DNA from: CAZMFZ01 sp964565665
GTDB taxonomy: Bacteria; Bacteroidota; Bacteroidia; Cytophagales; UBA9547
NCBI GenBank assembly: GCA_964565665.1
Contig: CAZMFZ010000104.1
Span: 1-13,574 of the forward strand
Direction of reading: 5' to 3'
Length of the DNA stretch: 13,574 nucleotides
Every line of letters starts with the position of its first letter. The first letter of the stretch is position 1. This document shows positions 1 to 6,944 of the stretch, in pieces. The notes beneath the pieces are model-generated. The model worked only from the letters and a program-made list of their open reading frames with translations, did no database searches and was not told the DNA's origin. The position numbers and the translations under genes are program-made.

Positions 1-23
1 TCTACCCAATATTTCAAAACCCT

Positions 24-40
24 CAATTAAAAACTAATTG
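24..40. repeat. Short inverted repeat at left edge
   Basis: A perfect 6-bp inverted repeat (CAATTA, 5-nt loop AAAAC, TAATTG) lies ahead of the first gene. It has no T-run after either arm, so it is not a convincing intrinsic terminator. It may be a weak 3' hairpin of a gene beyond the left edge or chance in AT-rich DNA. The rest of bases 1-83 shows nothing recognisable. Confidence 0.25.
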
Positions 41-83
41 TCGATAAATTCTCCAAAAATATAATAGCCGCACACAAAAAGCC

Positions 84-443
84 ATGCAAAAGCAAATTAT
101 TCTTCCATCAAATACTAAAGGACAGTCATTTTTTGATAATGTATATCAAGTAGTGCGGCTTGTTCCCAAAGGTAGAGTTTCAAGCTATGGTGCAATTGCT
201 CAATATTTGGGAGCAAAAGGCAGTGCCAGAATGGTTGGGTACGCCATGAATGCCGCACATATATTGACCGATGTTCCTGCCCAAAGGGTGGTAAACAGGC
301 AGGGCTTGCTTACAGGTAAGCACCATTTTTCCAATCGTGATACCATGCAAAAGCTGCTGGAAGACGAAGGTGTGAAGGTTGAAAACGATAAGATAGTAGA
401 TTTTAACAATATTTTCTGGAATCCTTCAATTGAATTAATTTAA
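84..443 (+). CDS. Alkyltransferase-like protein (ATL, MGMT-fold DNA-binding, no acceptor Cys)
   Basis: This 119-residue protein has the C-terminal DNA-binding fold of O6-methylguanine-DNA methyltransferase. Known ATL proteins bind O6-alkylguanine without removing the alkyl group and pass the lesion to nucleotide excision repair. Visible features are the helix-turn-helix segment GRVSSYGAIAQ (30-40) with the Tyr (Y35) that helps flip the base, SARMVGYAM (47-55) with the Arg finger (R49), and NRQGLLTGKHHF (71-82), typical of the small ATL/YbaZ group. The MGMT active-site PCHR is PAQR here (65-68), so the acceptor Cys is missing, and the protein has no Cys at all. Transfer activity is therefore not expected. 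The length fits single-domain ATLs. The ATG start follows an A-rich stretch without a Shine-Dalgarno, as is usual in Bacteroidota. The next gene starts 40 bp downstream on the same strand, so co-transcription is possible. Family assignment is strong; the repair role is inferred from the family. Confidence 0.9.
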   Translation: MQKQIILPSNTKGQSFFDNVYQVVRLVPKGRVSSYGAIAQYLGAKGSARMVGYAMNAAHILTDVPAQRVVNRQGLLTGKHHFSNRDTMQKLLEDEGVKVENDKIVDFNNIFWNPSIELI

Positions 444-483
444 GTTTATATTTAACATAAAATTAGCCCTACCTGCACTTGAC

Positions 484-3387
484 ATGAAACGTATTTGTTA
501 CATCCTGATTTTCTTAAGCCTATATTTGGCAGCGTTTGCTCAAAAAGGGAAGTTTTACCTAACCCACTACGCTCCCACTAACGACCAGCTCACCAACGAC
601 AATTTTGCCATAATGCAAGATGCCAAGCAGCAAATGCTTTTTGCCAATAGCAAAGGTGTGTTGAAGTTTGACGGCAGGTATTGGCAGCTCATCAATACCC
701 CGAGTACTGCCCTTTCTATAGCTAATTATAAGGTTGAAGAAGAAAACTTTATTGGTTGTATAGATGATATTGGCTATATAGAAATAGACCGAAGTGGGGG
801 TGAAATCTACAAATCTATTGCAAGTTTCAAAACCAAACCAGCCTATTTTTCGAAAGTAGTTACCAATGCAACCTATGCCTATTTTCTTGGCAAAGACGTC
901 CTTATTCAATATTCTAAATCAGAACGGAAAATAACCGGCAAGTGGGCAGCAAGCTCAGGATATTTCTTCTCCCATCTGTTTAATATTGGCGAAAATATAT
1001 TTGCATTCGACCCGCAAATGGGCTTTTTTGGTTTTGAACAAGGCAAATTGGCCGCACTAAAAACCGACATTACCTCGCTCCCAAGTTTGGCTTTCGCAGG
1101 CATGGCCGATGCTGATAGGGCTATTTTGGGTACAGGCAATGGCAAATTATTTTTTTTTAATGGTGTATCTCTCACTGCCTTAGCAACAGAAGATTCTACT
1201 TATCTGAAAAATTCAGTGCCTTTCGATGCTGTGTTGCTCAACCCCAATTTATTGGCTATTGCCACTGCCAAAGGTGGGGTAGTACTCTTGAACCCAACCA
1301 ATGGAGCTAGTGTATCTATTGTAAATTTTTACAGTGGCTTGCCTGATGACGAAATATTGTCTATTGGGAAAGATAGCCAATCAGGCCTGTGGATTGCTCA
1401 CGAATTTGGTCTTACCCGCCTCGATTATTTTCTTCCTTTTAAGAATTATAGTGCCTTTCCGGGGCTAGATGGCAATATAACATCGGCACTTACCTATCAA
1501 AATAAGATTTATTCAGGCACAAATGAGGGTCTATTTTCCCTCGAAAAAGTAACTGACTATGCGGCATTGGCCAAAGTATTAAACCAAAAAAGAAAGCTTA
1601 ATGTGAAGGAAAAGGATGCTGCAATCGAAAGAAACAGAAAAAAATCTACCCAAAAGAAAAATGTACTCTCACAGCTTAGAGATTTTTTCGCTACTGAAAA
1701 TGCCGAGCCTGCAAAACTAGAGCCTCAGGCACAAACTAATGAAGCGAAGGCTAAAGAAAAACGGTTTTTAGGGATATTTAAAAGAAAACAGAAAGACGAA
1801 CCTACAGTAACTAAGTCTACACCTGCCAAAGTAGAAGTAATAAAACCCGTTGCAAAGCCTACTCCCAAACCAGCACCTGTGCGTGTAAAGAGGGTAATTC
1901 CTAAAATTATTAGTCCTAAAGTAGTAAAGAATTTGGACCTTGAAACCGTAACCTATGCCTACAAAAGAATTGGAGGCATTGACGGTAAAGTGCGGCAATT
2001 GATGCTTTACAACGGCAAATTAATAGTGCTTACCAACAATGGATTGTATGAACTTTCGGGCAATGTGGTAAAGAAAATTTACAATGAGCCTGTTACTTGT
2101 GTGTACGTGTCGAAAGATAAAACTTTGCTGTATGTGGCCACAGATTCTCGCAGTTTGCTCGTGTTCAGGGTTAATGGAGCTGATTATACAGAATTAAAAA
2201 ATATTGGAGGATTTACAGAAAAAATATCAGGAATTGGTGAAGACGAAGCCCGTAATGTGTGGATGTGTTTTAACAATTATCTCATAAAATTTAATGATAG
2301 AAATTTAGTGGCACCCGATACACTGAAAATTGAAAATCCATTTTCAGAAGACGTGCATTTGATTTCACAAAATGGCAAAATGTATTTCCTACTCAATTCC
2401 AGTGCCTACTACTACGATGAGAGCAAGAAAAAAATAATTGCCGATACCATGCTCATCAAGGCCAACAATGGCTTTTTGAAAATAATTCACTCGCAAACCA
2501 GTGCCGTTTGGTACCAATCTGAAAACGAATGGAAGGTTTTTTCAGAGGTAGCAAAAGCGAATCCAAATTTTATGTACCTGAGTTTGATTAAAGATATTTT
2601 GCAAATATATGTAGATGAAGACCAAAAAAACCTATGGATAGCCACCAAATCAAACAACCTATATCAATTCGACATCAGCAATAAGTCAGAATTGAAATTC
2701 ACACAAAATATTTTTCTCAGAAGTATAAGTGATAAAAAAGGAAACCAACTTGATATTAGGAAAATAGAATTGAATGAAGAATCTGGCAATGTGAGCTTTG
2801 CCTTTATCAACCCCGAGTATATAGATAATCAATCGCTGCAATACCAATATAAGCTATTGGGGATGAGCGAAAACTGGTCGGAGTGGAATGTCGACAATAA
2901 AATCATATTTAACTACTTGCCAAGCGGTAAATACGAATTGATAGTGCGAACCAAAAATGCCCTCAATCAAATAAGGGAAAGTCAACCTCTTAAATTTAGT
3001 GTAAGGCCACCTTATTGGAAAGAATGGTGGTTTTACTTGGGTGAATTGGTATTTTTTGGAGGGCTTTTGTTGCTTTCTATTTGGTTGAACAATGTAACGA
3101 ACCAGAAAAATGAATGGATAAGCAAAGGCCTTACTTTTCTCACCATAGTAATGATGATTGAGTTTATAAATACGATATTTGAGTCATATTTGAAATTTCA
3201 AGATTCACCCGTACTTAGCTTTTTAATTCAGGTGTTTTTGGCCATATTAATTTTGCCATTTGAGCGCATATTGTCGAAATTTATTGTGCACGACTCTAAA
3301 CGCACAATTGCAGCGGTAAAAAATGTAACCCGCAAACCAAATAAGAAACTAGATGGCGAAAATGAAGCTGGGCAAAATGAGAATTAG
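484..3387 (+). CDS. Propeller/Y_Y_Y receptor-like membrane protein without a kinase domain
   Basis: This is a 967-residue exported protein. Residues 1-19 form a signal peptide with a likely cleavage at AFA-Q. Residues 21-360 and 486-740 read as beta-propeller blades of the two-component-regulator type, with blade motifs such as SGLWIAHEFGLTRLD (300-314) and NLWIATKSNNLYQFD (716-730). Between them lies a Lys/Pro-rich, low-complexity linker (about 362-485). Residues 758-842 match a Y_Y_Y domain (YQYKLLGMSENWSEW, then YLPSGKYELIVRTKNA). About three hydrophobic helices follow (849-868, 882-900, 910-928), then a basic hydrophilic tail of about 35 residues. In this architecture the next domain is normally a histidine kinase or LuxR/AraC output; here no HisKA, HATPase or DNA-binding domain is present. 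It may be a receptor that signals through a partner, or a surface-binding protein. A run of nine T lies at 1150-1158 inside the frame. Function is unknown; the domain reading is fairly sure. Confidence 0.8.
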   Translation: MKRICYILIFLSLYLAAFAQKGKFYLTHYAPTNDQLTNDNFAIMQDAKQQMLFANSKGVLKFDGRYWQLINTPSTALSIANYKVEEENFIGCIDDIGYIEIDRSGGEIYKSIASFKTKPAYFSKVVTNATYAYFLGKDVLIQYSKSERKITGKWAASSGYFFSHLFNIGENIFAFDPQMGFFGFEQGKLAALKTDITSLPSLAFAGMADADRAILGTGNGKLFFFNGVSLTALATEDSTYLKNSVPFDAVLLNPNLLAIATAKGGVVLLNPTNGASVSIVNFYSGLPDDEILSIGKDSQSGLWIAHEFGLTRLDYFLPFKNYSAFPGLDGNITSALTYQNKIYSGTNEGLFSLEKVTDYAALAKVLNQKRKLNVKEKDAAIERNRKKSTQKKNVLSQLRDFFATENAEPAKLEPQAQTNEAKAKEKRFLGIFKRKQKDEPTVTKSTPAKVEVIKPVAKPTPKPAPVRVKRVIPKIISPKVVKNLDLETVTYAYKRIGGIDGKVRQLMLYNGKLIVLTNNGLYELSGNVVKKIYNEPVTCVYVSKDKTLLYVATDSRSLLVFRVNGADYTELKNIGGFTEKISGIGEDEARNVWMCFNNYLIKFNDRNLVAPDTLKIENPFSEDVHLISQNGKMYFLLNSSAYYYDESKKKIIADTMLIKANNGFLKIIHSQTSAVWYQSENEWKVFSEVAKANPNFMYLSLIKDILQIYVDEDQKNLWIATKSNNLYQFDISNKSELKFTQNIFLRSISDKKGNQLDIRKIELNEESGNVSFAFINPEYIDNQSLQYQYKLLGMSENWSEWNVDNKIIFNYLPSGKYELIVRTKNALNQIRESQPLKFSVRPPYWKEWWFYLGELVFFGGLLLLSIWLNNVTNQKNEWISKGLTFLTIVMMIEFINTIFESYLKFQDSPVLSFLIQVFLAILILPFERILSKFIVHDSKRTIAAVKNVTRKPNKKLDGENEAGQNEN

Positions 3388-3436
3388 GAACAACTATTTA
3401 AAACTGTGCCTCTTTTGATCCCTTTCAAATATTGTG

Positions 3437-3467
3437 TTTGCTTCGACAGTTATTTGCTATAATTTTG
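3437..3467 (+). promoter_or_regulatory. Bacteroidota-type promoter upstream of mpl
   Basis: TTTG (3437-3440) and TAATTTTG (3460-3467) are separated by 19 bp. They match the known Bacteroidota housekeeping consensus of TTTG near -33 and TAnnTTTG near -7. Transcription would begin about 3474, giving a leader of roughly 40 nt before the ATG at 3514. This makes mpl the likely first gene of its own transcript rather than a continuation of the propeller gene. Confidence 0.65.
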
Positions 3468-3513
3468 GAACCGCTATTTAGATTTACCATTTACAGAAAT
3501 ACCCTCATATAAT

Positions 3514-4875
3514 ATGCAAAAAGTTCATTTTATAGCCATTGGCGGTAGTGCAATGCACAATCTGGCTTTGGCTTTACATGAAAAAAGATTTATAGTTACT
3601 GGTTCAGACGATGAAATATTCGAACCCTCACGGTCACGACTATTAGCAAAAGGAATATTGCCAGCCCAAATGGGCTGGTTTGCACAGGAAAATATCCACG
3701 CCAATCTTGATGCCGTTATTTTAGGTATGCATGCCAAGGCAGATAATCCCGAATTATTAAAAGCCCAAGAAATGGGTCTGAAAATATATTCTTATCCTGA
3801 ATATGTATATGAGCAATCAAAACACAAGCAAAGAATAGTGATAGCTGGAAGCCATGGCAAAACCACCATTACATCTATGATTTTGCATGTGTTGAAATTT
3901 AACAATAAAAATTTCGACTATTTGGTTGGTGCTCAAATTGAAGGTTTCGATACTATGGTCAAGCTTTCAAATGCCCCACTTATTATAATTGAAGGCGATG
4001 AATATTTGGCATCTACCATTACCAAAGTACCTAAGTTCTTGCAATATAAACATCACGTAACGGTAATTAGTGGAATTGCTTGGGATCATATCAATGTATT
4101 TCCCACTTTTGAATTATATAAAAAACAGTTTGAAATGCTAGTGAATGCTACACCAAAATCGGGAATTATCATTTACAATACCGATGACAAAGTGCTGGCT
4201 TCCATCTTAAAACCTATAAAAAGAGAAGATATTCACAGAATTGAATATGTAGAACACAAAAGCAAACGCAAAGAAGGGCAAACTTTCCTTTCGTTCAACG
4301 ATGAAAAAGTGCCTGTAAAATTCTTTGGTGAGCATAATATGTATAATGTGCAAGCTGCCAAAGAAGTGTGCATGAAATTGGGTGTGTCGGAAAACGGATT
4401 TTACAATGCTATTCAAAGTTTCAAAGGAGCTGCCAATCGCCTTGAGTTGCTTGCAGAAAACGCATCTACAAAAATTTTCAAAGATTTTGCACATGCACCA
4501 TCCAAATTGCTGGCCACTACCAAAGCCGTAGCTGCTCAATTTCCCAAGAAACGACTGATTGCCGTGTTGGAATTGCATACATTCAGCAGCCTTAACAAAG
4601 CTTTTCTCAACCAATACGAAGATACTTTTGATAAGCCCGATACTGCAGTAGTTTATTTCAACCCTGAAACTATCAAGCACAAAAATCTACCCCCTATTTC
4701 TGTTGAAGAAATAAAAAAAGGCTTTAATAAAAGCAAACTCGATGTATTTACTGATAGCAAATTGCTGGTAGAATTTATTAAGAAGCAAAACCTGAAAGAT
4801 GGTGTGCTATTACTAATGACCTCTGGAAACTTCGATGGTATTAACTTGAAAGAGTTTGCTAATGAATTGATTTAG
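3514..4875 (+). CDS. mpl: UDP-N-acetylmuramate:L-alanyl-gamma-D-glutamyl-meso-diaminopimelate ligase
   Basis: Mpl is a cytosolic Mur-family ligase that recycles murein: it joins the tripeptide L-Ala-gamma-D-Glu-meso-DAP to UDP-MurNAc using ATP. The 453 residues show the Mur order. A Rossmann-like N-terminal domain opens with FIAIGGSAMHNLALAL (6-21). The central ATPase domain has the P-loop AGSHGKTT (111-118, with K116 and T117), the acidic EGDEY (160-164) and DHINVFPT (191-198). The C-terminal domain carries DFAHAPSKLLATTKAV (324-339) and MTSGNFDGI (435-443). The MHNLALAL start and the DFAH-P sequence favour Mpl over MurC, whose usual motif is DDYGHHPTE. The length is typical. A good promoter lies 50-75 bp upstream. 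The following spacer carries an inverted repeat. Confidence 0.92.
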   Translation: MQKVHFIAIGGSAMHNLALALHEKRFIVTGSDDEIFEPSRSRLLAKGILPAQMGWFAQENIHANLDAVILGMHAKADNPELLKAQEMGLKIYSYPEYVYEQSKHKQRIVIAGSHGKTTITSMILHVLKFNNKNFDYLVGAQIEGFDTMVKLSNAPLIIIEGDEYLASTITKVPKFLQYKHHVTVISGIAWDHINVFPTFELYKKQFEMLVNATPKSGIIIYNTDDKVLASILKPIKREDIHRIEYVEHKSKRKEGQTFLSFNDEKVPVKFFGEHNMYNVQAAKEVCMKLGVSENGFYNAIQSFKGAANRLELLAENASTKIFKDFAHAPSKLLATTKAVAAQFPKKRLIAVLELHTFSSLNKAFLNQYEDTFDKPDTAVVYFNPETIKHKNLPPISVEEIKKGFNKSKLDVFTDSKLLVEFIKKQNLKDGVLLLMTSGNFDGINLKEFANELI

Positions 4876-4904
4876 AGATAAAAAATATAAGACATAAGAA
4901 ATGG

Positions 4905-5021
4905 GAGGTGAGACTTAGGACGTAAGACGATAAAAAATCTTCCAGTATTTTATTTATTCAATTATCATTATCAAAAAACAAAAAGTCTTAAGTCTTTTGT
5001 CTTACATCATAATCTTACCTC
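4905..5021. repeat. Imperfect inverted repeat between mpl and the exonuclease gene
   Basis: The left arm (4905-4928, starting GAGGTGAGAC and ending CGTAAGAC) is matched by the reverse complement of the right arm (4999-5021, starting GTCTTACATC and ending TTACCTC). About 19 of 24 positions agree with one gap, around a 70-nt AT-rich loop. Both arms and their flanks are built from short units resembling NTAAGAC or AAGACNTAAG, with further copies at 4889-4898 and 4984-4995. The right arm stops 5 nt before the exonuclease ATG, so a fold in the transcript would reach the translation start region. It could be a decayed intergenic repeat or a terminator/leader structure for mpl. No protein is encoded here. 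Confidence 0.55.
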
Positions 5022-5026
5022 TCAAA

Positions 5027-5830
5027 ATGAACTTAAATCTCAAAAAGCCGCTCGTTTTCTTCGACCTTGAAAGCACAGGTTTAAATATGGCAAATGATAG
5101 AATAATTGAATATTGTTTTATCAAACTTATGCCCAATGGAGAGAAGAAAACACTTCAAAAACGCCTTAATCCAGGCTTTCCCATCCCGCCTTTCATTACA
5201 CAACTTACTGGTATTTCAGATGCCGATGTGGCCGATGCTCCCAAATTTATTGAGGTAGCCAAAAACGTGGCTCAATTTATGGAAGGTTGCGATTTGTGTG
5301 GATTTAATATTCTTAAATTTGATGTGCCAATGTTGGTCGAAGAATTTCTGAGAGCCAATGTAGATTTTAAAACTGAGGGTCGCAATTTGGTGGATGCTCA
5401 AAAGATATTCCACCTAATGGAACCAAGAAATTTGGCAGCAGCATACAAATTTTATTGCAAAAAAGAACTAGAAAATGCCCACAGTGCCGATGCAGATACT
5501 GAAGCCACATTTGAAATATTAGTTGCTCAAGTGGCGAAATATGAGAATCAGGAAGTGAAAGACGATAAAGGGGTATACATTCCTGTGAAAAACGATATGG
5601 CTTGGCTTCACAAGTTATCAGTTTCCAATAATGTAGATTTGTCGGGTCGTTTTGTGTATAATGATAAAGGCGAGGAGCTGGTGAATTTCGGCAAACATAA
5701 AGACAAGCTTGTAAGTTGGATACTTAAAAATGAGCCTTCGTACTACGATTGGTTTATGAAAAGCGATTTTCCACTTGATTCCAAACGAAAATTCACAGAA
5801 ATCAAAATTAGAGAAATGTCGAACAAATAA
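5027..5830 (+). CDS. DEDDh 3'-5' exonuclease with ExoX-like C-terminal domain
   Basis: This 267-residue protein has the DnaQ-like exonuclease fold. The catalytic residues are visible: ExoI FDLES (D13, E15), ExoII GFNILKFDVPML (D99), and ExoIII AHSADADTEAT with H152 and D157, which makes it the DEDDh type. It should remove nucleotides from 3' ends using two metal ions. Residues about 207-248 form a second small domain (NFGKHKDK, then YYDWF) resembling the C-terminal module of exonuclease X-like proteins. That suggests a stand-alone repair or DNA-processing enzyme rather than the polymerase III epsilon subunit. The chosen start is the ATG at 5027. The frame also opens with a TTG at 4997, but the extra ten residues lie inside the inverted repeat and add nothing conserved. 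The substrate (DNA or RNA) cannot be decided from sequence. Confidence 0.85.
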   Translation: MNLNLKKPLVFFDLESTGLNMANDRIIEYCFIKLMPNGEKKTLQKRLNPGFPIPPFITQLTGISDADVADAPKFIEVAKNVAQFMEGCDLCGFNILKFDVPMLVEEFLRANVDFKTEGRNLVDAQKIFHLMEPRNLAAAYKFYCKKELENAHSADADTEATFEILVAQVAKYENQEVKDDKGVYIPVKNDMAWLHKLSVSNNVDLSGRFVYNDKGEELVNFGKHKDKLVSWILKNEPSYYDWFMKSDFPLDSKRKFTEIKIREMSNK

Positions 5831-5850
5831 TGTTCTTCATCTAAATTTGA

Positions 5851-5858
5851 TATATTTG
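5851..5858 (+). promoter_or_regulatory. Candidate -7 element for the receiver/ribH transcript
   Basis: TATATTTG fits the Bacteroidota -7 consensus TAnnTTTG exactly and lies 46 bp before the ATG at 5905. No clear TTTG is found 19-21 bp upstream, so only half of the promoter is supported. The 74-bp gap after the exonuclease stop leaves room for a promoter here. Confidence 0.35.
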
Positions 5859-5904
5859 AAGGCAGAATTATTTATTATTGTTCAATATTAAATAAACCCC
5901 AATT

Positions 5905-6315
5905 ATGGCTCTTGAGAACCTAAAAAATGTTCTTGTAGTTGACGATAACGATACCGATTTGCTTATAGCGAAGATTGTGATTGAAAAATCAGGCTTTAAA
6001 GGCATTGTTATCACTAAGAATTCAGGTAAAAGTGCTCTTGAGTATTTGGAATCTGTACAAAATACCCCCGATTTGTGGCCAAACGTAGTGTTTTTAGATA
6101 TTAATATGCCTGTTGTAAATGGGTTCGTTTTTCTTTTTGAATACGAAAAAATGAGTTCCGCTTTTAAAAACAAGTGCAAGATAGCCGTACTTACCAGCTC
6201 CGATAACAAAACTGATATGGAGCGTTTTTTGGTGAGCGATGCCGTTATCGACTTCGTTTCGAAACCCATTTCTATTGAAGGCTTTCGCACGGTGGCAGAA
6301 AAATACAATCTTTAG
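5905..6315 (+). CDS. Single-domain response regulator (CheY-like receiver)
   Basis: The 136 residues are a receiver domain and nothing else. The acidic pocket is D13-D14 (VLVVDDND), the phosphoacceptor is D65 (VVFLDINMP), the Thr/Ser switch is T97-S98 (AVLTSSD) and the conserved Lys is K120 (FVSKP). These are all the residues needed for phosphorylation by a histidine kinase. With no output domain it should act by protein contact, as CheY or phosphorelay intermediates do. There is no cognate kinase in the window. The only sensor-like protein nearby is the kinase-less propeller protein at 484-3387, and a link between them is speculative. The ribH start lies 20 bp after its stop, so the two genes are probably on one mRNA although their functions are unrelated. 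Confidence 0.88.
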   Translation: MALENLKNVLVVDDNDTDLLIAKIVIEKSGFKGIVITKNSGKSALEYLESVQNTPDLWPNVVFLDINMPVVNGFVFLFEYEKMSSAFKNKCKIAVLTSSDNKTDMERFLVSDAVIDFVSKPISIEGFRTVAEKYNL

Positions 6316-6335
6316 CAAATACATTTTTTATTTCT

Positions 6336-6839
6336 GTGGCTACACATTTACAAAATCTTAGTTCTCAATCTATAATTGAAAAGCATAATTTTTCAAAGTA
6401 TAAAATAGGGATTGTGGTAGCCGAATGGAACCCAGAAATTACCCAAGCATTGCTCAAAGGAGCGATTGAAAGGCTTGTTAAAGAAGGAATTTACAAGCGA
6501 AATATCATTGAAATTCCCGTACCGGGAAGCTATGAACTTAGCCTTGGCTCTCAATTTTTAGCTGAAAAAGCCGATATAAATGCTGTAATTTCACTTGGTT
6601 GCATTATTCAAGGTGATACCCCTCATTTCGATTATATTTGCCAAGCTGTTGCCAAGGGCATTGCTGATGTTAATTTGAAATACAATAAACCGGTAGTTTT
6701 TGGAGTACTCACCACATTAAATCAGCAACAAGCCATAGATAGGGCAGGGGGAATTCATGGCAACAAAGGCGATGAAGCAGCCATTACAGCCCTAAAAATG
6801 CTCATAGCTAAAAAGAAACTTGATAAAAAAGTAAAGTAA
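6336..6839 (+). CDS. ribH: 6,7-dimethyl-8-ribityllumazine synthase
   Basis: RibH condenses 5-amino-6-ribitylamino-uracil with 3,4-dihydroxy-2-butanone 4-phosphate, the penultimate step of riboflavin synthesis; the enzyme forms a pentamer or 60-mer shell in the cytoplasm. In 167 residues the family signatures are in order: GIVVAEWNPEI (25-35) at the pyrimidine site, PVPGSYEL (61-68), GDTPHFDY (93-100) with the catalytic His H97, and DRAGG followed by GNKGDEAA (135-149) with R136 for phosphate binding. The start is GTG at 6336: no ATG precedes the conserved core, and MATxxxNLS-type N-termini are usual in Bacteroidota RibH. The leader is only 20 nt, so no FMN riboswitch can sit directly in front of it. 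The rest of the riboflavin pathway is not in the window. Confidence 0.95.
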   Translation: MATHLQNLSSQSIIEKHNFSKYKIGIVVAEWNPEITQALLKGAIERLVKEGIYKRNIIEIPVPGSYELSLGSQFLAEKADINAVISLGCIIQGDTPHFDYICQAVAKGIADVNLKYNKPVVFGVLTTLNQQQAIDRAGGIHGNKGDEAAITALKMLIAKKKLDKKVK

Positions 6840-6910
6840 GAGCTAATCTTATTGCTATTAAAACTCCAATTTATTAAATCCAAAATGGCAAAATAGTTTG
6901 AATTTTAGAC

Positions 6911-6934
6911 GAAAATCTTCTAAATTAGAATTTT
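6911..6934. promoter_or_regulatory. Palindrome just upstream of the superoxide dismutase start
   Basis: TTCTAA-A-TTAGAA (6918-6930) is a perfect 13-nt palindrome. Allowing a 2-nt bulge, it extends to AAAAT-TCTAA against TTAGA-ATTTT. It ends about 10-14 nt before the ATG at 6945, where an operator or a hairpin affecting initiation could act. AT-rich composition makes chance a fair alternative. No full promoter consensus was found in this spacer. Confidence 0.3.
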
Positions 6935-6944
6935 AAAAAAGCCA

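Noticed and set aside
4207..4680. A 157-residue minus-strand frame inside mpl
   Set aside because: It lies opposite conserved Mpl sequence and its translation is Phe/Ser/Cys-rich, as expected for the reverse of Lys/Glu/Ala-rich coding DNA.
4997..5026. TTG start ten codons upstream for the exonuclease
   Set aside because: The extension lies in the inverted repeat and encodes no conserved residues, while the ATG at 5027 sits at the normal distance from the FDLES motif.
5027..5830. DNA polymerase III epsilon subunit (dnaQ)
   Set aside because: The exonuclease motifs fit, but the C-terminal ExoX-like module and the lack of a recognisable polymerase-binding tail make a stand-alone exonuclease the better call.
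6316..6335. FMN riboswitch upstream of ribH
   Set aside because: The gap is only 20 bp and the preceding DNA codes for the receiver domain; there is no room for the conserved RFN fold.
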